Of a stretch of 64,000 nucleotides of DNA, positions 57,121 to 64,000 are shown piece after piece. This stretch comes from Siphonodentalium dalli (Eukaryota > Mollusca > Scaphopoda > Gadilida > Siphonodentaliidae). The stretch lies in the NCBI GenBank assembly GCA_032622095.1, contig CP136062.1:1674001-1738000 (forward strand). Reading direction: 5' to 3'. Made by a program: the position numbers and the translations under genes. The number at the start of each line of letters is the position of its first letter. Position 1 is the stretch's first letter. The notes under the pieces were generated by a model. That model was not told the DNA's origin, ran no database searches, and was given only the letters and a program-made list of their open reading frames with translations.

Positions 57121-58263
57121 TATTATCAGTGTCTACCCAGACGAGGTCACACGGTGTGACGTGTCAAATGCACTATCTGTCTGAGACTGAATGATTCGAA
57201 GTTAAAAATACATTTCTATGTACCGGTATGGCTTATGACGTCACATAAATTCCTCGAAAATCAAATCAAGACCACGTAACCGGGAGATGTTGATATTTAT
57301 TCTGTCAGCTTGGAATCTGAGTATTAAATTGATTCCTTATTAATTATTATGAATTACATTTAATATAGGAGCATGTAGAATATAAAACATAGTGTGTAAC
57401 ATTCACTTGTGCTTATGGATAGTGGATTAAGCAGTGTTAAACTATCAAAGAGATTCACTGGAGATCGATCGTGAGTAAACAAATTCAATTTACGCGGCAT
57501 TTATGAATGTATTTCCGCTGTTTATTTTATCTTGATAGAAACCGCGCGCCTGGCCAAAACCCAGCGAGCGGGACTCTGCGCGCCTACATTTTCTAAAAAT
57601 GAAAGTCTGCCCGTATACATGTATGTGTACATGTACATATGTACATGTAATAAGTAATCATTTAGAAATAACAGTTACCAAATTATGAAAGTTTCCTCAA
57701 TAATATCCTAATAGTATACATGTAGAATAATTATCATATTAAGAATGCGTTATTTTCCGCAAAACACTTTGTGTGAGCGGAGCGTTTGTATATATACAGC
57801 ATGTAAATAGTGAGCGATAAGCAAAACACCGTGGTGATTGATTAGGTTGAGAGTGATTCATGGTGACCCATTCAACACCAAAATCGGAGATTTAGCTTAT
57901 TAAATGGCTATACCGGTAATGCGGTATGTTGTAAATAAGTTCATGATTCCACTGAATTGTAGGGGCTATGAATCATTGCTGCCTTATCGTAGCGAAAATT
58001 TGATATAACCCTTTCTTTACTAAATGGATTCTCCCACCAAGTAAAAAAGAATTTATTTGAATTATCTATTATTCATTCAGAGGGGTGTTCAGGAAATGCA
58101 AGCAGATGACAACAGACTAACAGATAATACATACATGTACATGTGTAGAAGGATATCTATTAATTGGTTGGAAATGTTCAGAAAAGTTCAACAAACGACT
58201 TTATCTGAACACTTCCCACAACATCTACTTGTCAATAAGCATTTAGTAAATGAAGGGTTAATA
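57121..58263 (+). repeat. Uninterrupted copy of the 1.14-kb repeat (locus X)
   Basis: It matches locus Y without either insertion. It holds the single target words CCGG (57223-57226) and CATT (57357-57360). It contains a GC-rich block (gcgcgcctggccaaaacccagcgagcggg, about 57543-57580) that is inversely similar to the end of segment R1 (3800-3890). No recognised gene. Confidence 0.9.
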
Positions 58264-59389
58264 TATGATTCTCAATAGAACTAGAGGTGGGCGGTCCCCA
58301 AGCCTGAATTTAGTGTGGCTGACATTTGTGGAATGAGGTCCCCAGAGGGCTAGCATCACCAAATTCACCCTCTGGGAACCTCATTCAGCTTAGGCCTCTC
58401 TGTATGGGAGGCATTGGGTCAGATTCCACAGTTGAAGTTGGTAATGTTCAGCCATTAATTACTTTGATTATGCGATTTAACTTGGATTAAATTAAATTTT
58501 AATTGGAAATACCCATGATCAGTGTGTTGGTGAACTGCTTGGTGAACTTTCAAGCACCGTACATCTATAAAATGGCTTTGTTGATGTCAAATGATCCAAT
58601 ATTCCCAATATTCAATAAATTGTGACCTACAAAACTTGAAAATATAAGGGTACACATAACATAACTTGCTGAATGCTGATATAAGCCCAAGTTGCCAGGA
58701 AATGATATGGGGGCCATTGGTTCATTTCTAGCACCTTTTATATGCTTCAGAACAACCAGACAGCCCCCATTTTAGGTTTACTTTAAAAAGTACCCCCAAT
58801 AGTCACAAGGGGGTACCCCCCACCCCCTCACTCAAACCTATCACATCTGTCCCCCAAAATGTCACCAAATTAGCCTAATCTAAAGGCGTGAAATAACGGT
58901 GGTATTTCTAACAAAATTTCATATACATGTATATGCAGTGGGGGTCTACTCGGTGTTGAGTGTTTTGATTATCGCATACTCATTGCATACATGTAGATGT
59001 ACTGTTTGTTTACATAAGATGACGTTTGCTTACATACAATGTAACACAAAGTACTAACATAACAACATGCTGAAATTAATGTGATACATGTATTTATGAT
59101 TGTTATAAGAACAGGGTTTGTTTATAATATTAATTCTGTTTATGGCGGTTTTAACGGATGTTTTAACAGCTATACCCAGCGCCAACACTTACCCAATCTT
59201 TAAAAAGATCCTCATGGACATACTAGTATATCATAATTTTCTTCAACGTCTGGTGTGACAACCCGCTAATACCTGTAGGGCTGTAGACCGTGTATCATAA
59301 CCTAACGGCATGTATCGTAACTCCACCGCAGTGACCGTTTCCATACTGCTGTCATTGCCAATTCATTAAAAGCGACACATCACATATTC
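58264..59389. other. No gene seen
   Basis: No open frame above 60 codons and no repeat recognised. A direct/inverted 'ccccagagggctagc...accctctgggaacctc' pair near 58340-58385 is a small imperfect hairpin. Confidence 0.45.
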
Positions 59390-62300
59390 ATTATTAGCTC
59401 AACGACGTCCATGTGTGCGTGTGTGTGTCCGTCAACAATTTCCTTTGGCGCGGGCTACAGGTCGTACCTTTGGTCTGATCTTTATCAAATTTGTCATGAA
59501 TGTTGACATTGACATGTAGATGGGAACAGGTCATTTTGGGTCATTGGCCAAAAATCATGGCGGCTGACAGCCATCTTGGATTTCAAAATTAAATCGATTG
59601 GCGTGGTCTACATGTCTTACTGTTTGTCTGATCATCATGAAATTTATCATGGATGTTAACGAGTCATTTTGTGGTTGTTCCACGGTCCACCAAAAAACAT
59701 GGCTGCCAGCAGCCATCTTTGATTTTACTCTTTGCATGACTAAATCCTTTGGCGCGGGCTACAGGTCGTAGCTTTGGTAGGATCTTCATGAAATTTGTCA
59801 TGGATGTTAACAATGACATGTAGATGGGAAAGAATTATTTTGGGGTCATTCGGCCAAAAAACATGGCCGCTGTCAGCCATCTTGGATTTCAAAATTAAAT
59901 CGATTCGAGTGGTCTACAGGTCATACTGTTCGTCTGATTATCATGAAATTTGTCATGGATGTTAATAATGACAGGCAGATGGGAACGAGCCATTTTGGGG
60001 TCGTTCGGCCAAAAAAACATGGCCGCCAGCAGCCATCTTGGATTTTACTCTTTGCATGACTAAATCCTCTGGCGCGGGCTACAGGTCTTAGCTTTGGTCG
60101 GATCTTCATGAAATTTGTCATTGGTGTTAACAATGACATGTAGATGGGAACGAGCTGTTTTGTGGTCATTCGGCCAAAATACATCTTGGATTTTACTCTT
60201 TGCTTGACTAAATCCTTCAGCACAGGCTCTAGGTTGTACATTTGGTCATATCATTATGATATTTGTCATCGCTATTGACATGTAGATGACATTGACATGT
60301 AGATGTGAACGAGTCATTTTGCGGTAGTTTGACCAAAAAACATGGCCACCAGCAGACATCTTGGATTTTACTCTTTGCCATGGCTTTGTCGTCCGTCGTC
60401 CGTGTGTGCGTGTGTGCGTGTGTACGTAAGGCGTCAACAATAGAGGCTACAGGTCGTACCTTTGATCGGATCATTATGAAATTTGTCATAGCTGTTGACA
60501 TCAACATTTGTACCGGAATTATTCATTTTGGGGTCATTCGAAAAAAAAACATGGCCGCCAGCGGCCATCTTAGATTTCAAAATTCAATCCATTAGCACGG
60601 GCTACAGGCCGTACTGTTCGTCTGATCGTCATGAAATTTGTTATGGATGTTAATATTGACATGTAGATGGGAACGAGTAATTTTGGGGTCATTCGGCCAA
60701 AAAACATGGCCGCCAGCAGCCAACTTGGATTTTACTCTTTGTATGACTAAATCCTTCAGCACAGGCTCTAGGTCGTACCTTTAGTCTGATAATCATGAAA
60801 TTTGTCATGGCTGTTAAAATTGGAATGTAGATGGGAACGAGTTATTTTGGGGTCATTCGGACAAAAAACATGGCCGCCAGTGCCATCTTTGTTTTTAAAA
60901 TTCAATCAATTAGCACGGGCCACAGGTCGCACTGTTCGTCTGATCATCATGAAATTTGTCATGGATGTTAATATTGACATGTAGATGGGAACGAGTTATT
61001 TTGGGGTCATTCGGCCCAAAAACATGGCCGCCAGCAGCCATCTTGTATTTTACTCTTTGAATGACTAAATTCTTTAGCATGGGCTACAGGTCGTACCTTT
61101 TGTCTGATCATCATAAAATTTGTCTTGAATGTTAATAATCACATGTAGATGGGAACGAGTCATTTTGGGGTCATTCGGCCGAAAAACATGGCCGACAGCA
61201 GCCATCTTGGATTTTACTCTTTGTATGACTAAATCTTTTAGCACGGGCTACAGGTCGTACCTTTAGTCTGATCATCCTAAAATTTGTCATGGCTGTTGAT
61301 ATTGGAATGTAGATGGGAACGAGTCATTTTGGGGTCATTCGGACAAAAAAAATGGCCGCCAGCGGCCATCATGGATTTCAAAATTTAATCCATTAGCATG
61401 GGCCACAGGTCGCACTGTTTGTCTGATCATCATGAAATTTGTCATGGATGTTAATATTGACATTTAGATGGGAACGAGTCATTTTGGTGTCATTCGGCGC
61501 GAAAACATGGCCGCCAGCAGCCATCTTCGATTTTACTCTTTGTATGACTAAATCCTTTAGCACGGGCTACAGGTCGTACCTTTAGTCAGATCATCATAAA
61601 ATTTGTCATGGATGTTAACAATGAAATGTAGATGGGAATGAGTCATTTTTGGGTTATTCGGGCAAAAAACATGGCCGCCAGCAGCCATCTTGGATTTTAC
61701 TTTTTGTATGACTAAATCCTTTAGCACGGGCTACAGGTCGTACCTTTAGTCTGATAATCATGAAATTTGTCATGGCTGTTAAAATTGGAATGTAGATAGG
61801 AACTAGTCATTTTGGGGTCATTCGGACAAAAAACATGGCCGCCAGTGGCCATCTTTGTTTTCAAAATTCAATCCATTAGCACGGGCCACAGGTCGCACTG
61901 TTCATCTGATCATCATGAAATTTGTCATGGATGTTAATATTGACATGTAGATGGGAACGAGTTATTTTGGGGTCATTCGGCCAAAAAACATGGCCGCCAG
62001 CAGCCGTCTTGGATTTTACTCTTTGCATGACTAAATCCTTTAGCACGGGCTACAGGTCCTACTTTTAGTCTGATCATCATAAAATTTGTCATTAATGTTA
62101 ATAATCATATTTAGATGGGAACGAGTCATTTTGGGGTCATTCGGACAAAAAACATGGCCGCCAGTGGCCATCTTTGTTTTCAAAATTCAATCCATTAGCA
62201 CGGGCCACAGGTCGCACTGTTCATCTGATCATCATAAAATTTGTCATGGCTGTTGATATTGGAATGTAGATGGGAACGAGTCATTTTGGGGTCATTCGGA

Positions 62301-63752
62301 CAAAAAACATGGCCGCCAGTGTCCATCTTGGATTTTACTCTTTGTATGACTAAATCCTTTAGCACGGGCTACAGGTCGTACCTTTAGTCTGATCATCATA
62401 AAAAAATTCATGGCTCTTGAAATTGGAATGTAAATGGGAACGAGTCATTTTGGGGTCATTCGGACAAAAAACATGGCCGCTAGCAGCCATCTTGGATTTT
62501 AAAATTTAATCCATTAGCACGGGCCACAGGTCGTACTGTTCGTCTGATCATCATGAAATTTGTCATGGATGTTAACAATGACATTTAGATGGGAACGAGT
62601 AATTTTGGGGTCATTTGGCCAAAAACATGGGCGCCAGCAGCCATCTTGGATTTTACTCTTTGTATGACTAAATCCTTTAGCACGGGCTACAGGTTGTATC
62701 TTTTGTCTGATCATCATAAAATTTGTCATGAATGTTAATAATGACATGTAGATGGGAACGAGTCATTTTGGAGTCATTTGGCCAAAAAACATGGCCGCCA
62801 GCAGCCAACTTGGATTTTACTCTTTGTATGACTAAATCCTTTACCACGGGCTACATGTCGTACCTTTAGTCTGATTTCGGGGTCATTCGGACAAAAAACA
62901 TGACCGCCAGCGGCCATCTTGGATTTCAAAATTTAATCCATTAGCACGGGCCACAGGTCGTACCTTTAGTCTGATCGTCATAAAATTTGTCATTGATGTT
63001 AACGATGACATGTAGATGGGAACGACTCATTTTGCGGTCATTCGGCTGAATACATGGCCGCCAGCAGCCATCTTGGATTTTAATTTTCTCTTCATGTCTA
63101 TAAACTAGTATTAGACATTCAACTTTCCACATTCCTAATCGCTCCATTGACTGTAATATATTAAATTATTCCCTTTCCAAGTTGAGCTACAGTGTCATTG
63201 ACACTTTCATTAAATTTGTCATGGATGTTAAAATGGACATGTAGATGGGAAATGAGTAATTTTGGGGTTGTTCGGCCAAAAACATGGCCGCCAGCAGCCA
63301 TCTTGGATTATACTCTTTGCATGACTAAATTCTTTGTCAAGGGCTACAAGTCGAATCTTTGGTCCAATCATCATGAGATTTGTAATGGATGTTAACAATT
63401 ACATGTAGATGGGAAAAGGTTCATTTTGAATTCAACCAAGAAACCTGGTCGCCAGCAGCCATCTTGTATTTTACTCTATACAGGACTAAATCCTTTGACA
63501 CGGGCTACAGGTCGTATCTTTTGTCGGATCAACGTGAAATTTGTGAAGGATGTTAACAATGACATGTAAATAGGAAGGAGTCTTTTTGTGTCATTTGGCA
63601 AAAAACGATGGCTGTCGCGGCCATCTTGGATTTTAATCTTTGCATAACTAGGCCTTTCAACTTTCCACATTCCTAATCGCTCCAGTAACTGTAACACATG
63701 AAATTATTCCCTTTACTCATTGAGCTACAGTGTCATTGACACTTTCATAATT
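59390..63752 (-). mobile_element. Pearl-like element E3, reversed, ~27 monomers
   Basis: The left boundary has 'attattagctcaacgacg' and a TG-rich tract. The right boundary has 'ttgagctacagtgtcattgacactttcat'. Between them are about 27 monomers of ~160 bp. Each has the dyad ATGGCCGCCAGCGGCCAT or variants, 'gatgggaacgagtcatttt' and 'gggctacaggtcgtac'. The two monomer types largely alternate. The terminal module is present twice (about 63105-63215 and 63655-63752), as if a second element were joined head-to-tail. No coding capacity. Confidence 0.7.
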
Positions 63753-64000
63753 ACATTGCAGTCAATTCACATTTTCAGCTGCATATACATGTATACCGGT
63801 ATGTGAACCAATTTATCATTACAGAAATTGCAAATTCATCGTTGATTCCATCATCTCAACATTTCATTAAAGTGAGACTTTATGTTCACACATCGATTCA
63901 TTCAGGCAACATTTTTTTCCCATTTCTACACTGGTCATTGCATTGATGTCTTCAATGGGGATAATCTATAATTATCTATGTATATCATTGTTAACTATTA
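63753..64000. other. No gene seen to the end of the window
   Basis: A short unique-looking stretch with an ACATGTA cluster at about 63785-63800. Confidence 0.4.

Overview
This is a eukaryotic, intergenic and very repeat-rich window, probably from a marine lophotrochozoan and most likely a bivalve or related mollusc. The reasons are spliced genes with GT-AG introns, very frequent ACATGTA-type palindromic words, and long arrays of about 160-bp monomers between fixed ends that resemble the oyster 'pearl' type elements. The taxon is an inference from repeat style only. I see no host protein gene, no rRNA or tRNA gene and no CRISPR array. All convincing coding capacity belongs to two mobile elements, both on the minus strand.

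The centrepiece is a 15.7-kb Ginger1-type DNA transposon (27677-43411). It has TGTAACA...TGTTACA ends and a CCGG target duplication. Its six-exon gene encodes a retroviral/gypsy-like integrase (zinc finger, D-57-D-35-E core, GPY motif) fused to a C-terminal Ulp1 cysteine protease. The six exons sum to exactly 648 codons. Two in-frame stop codons, at 41472-41474 and 33553-33555, disable this copy. Both ends carry inverted arrays (20 units on the left, 6 on the right) of a ~168-bp repeat. Each unit has a long G/C hairpin whose motif also occurs at the extreme tip of the element.

Immediately right of it lies a 10.2-kb Ty3/gypsy LTR retrotransposon (43550-53744) with ~1% diverged LTRs and a CATT target duplication. 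A 4-bp microduplication in the reverse transcriptase and one in-frame stop after the protease break it. Both elements sit in one copy of a ~1.14-kb repeat (27571-54645). The other copy, at 57121-58263, preserves both uninterrupted target sites, so the window documents the two insertions itself. Between the copies lies a 2.5-kb segment (54646-57120) that repeats 1166-3920.

Left arm (1-27570): a Helitron-like end (685-1162), the 2.7-kb duplicated segment with inverted pieces of a TA-flanked MITE, pearl-like tandem arrays (6895-8690 and 17735-20345, the latter interrupted by a CAGGG-ended element), degenerate tandem repeats (12540-13340), a probable non-autonomous Helitron (13910-16659), and a four-level nest of TIR elements (22682-26007). 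Right arm (58264-64000): a quiet 1.1 kb, then a 4.3-kb pearl-like array in reverse orientation (59390-63752) with alternating monomer types.
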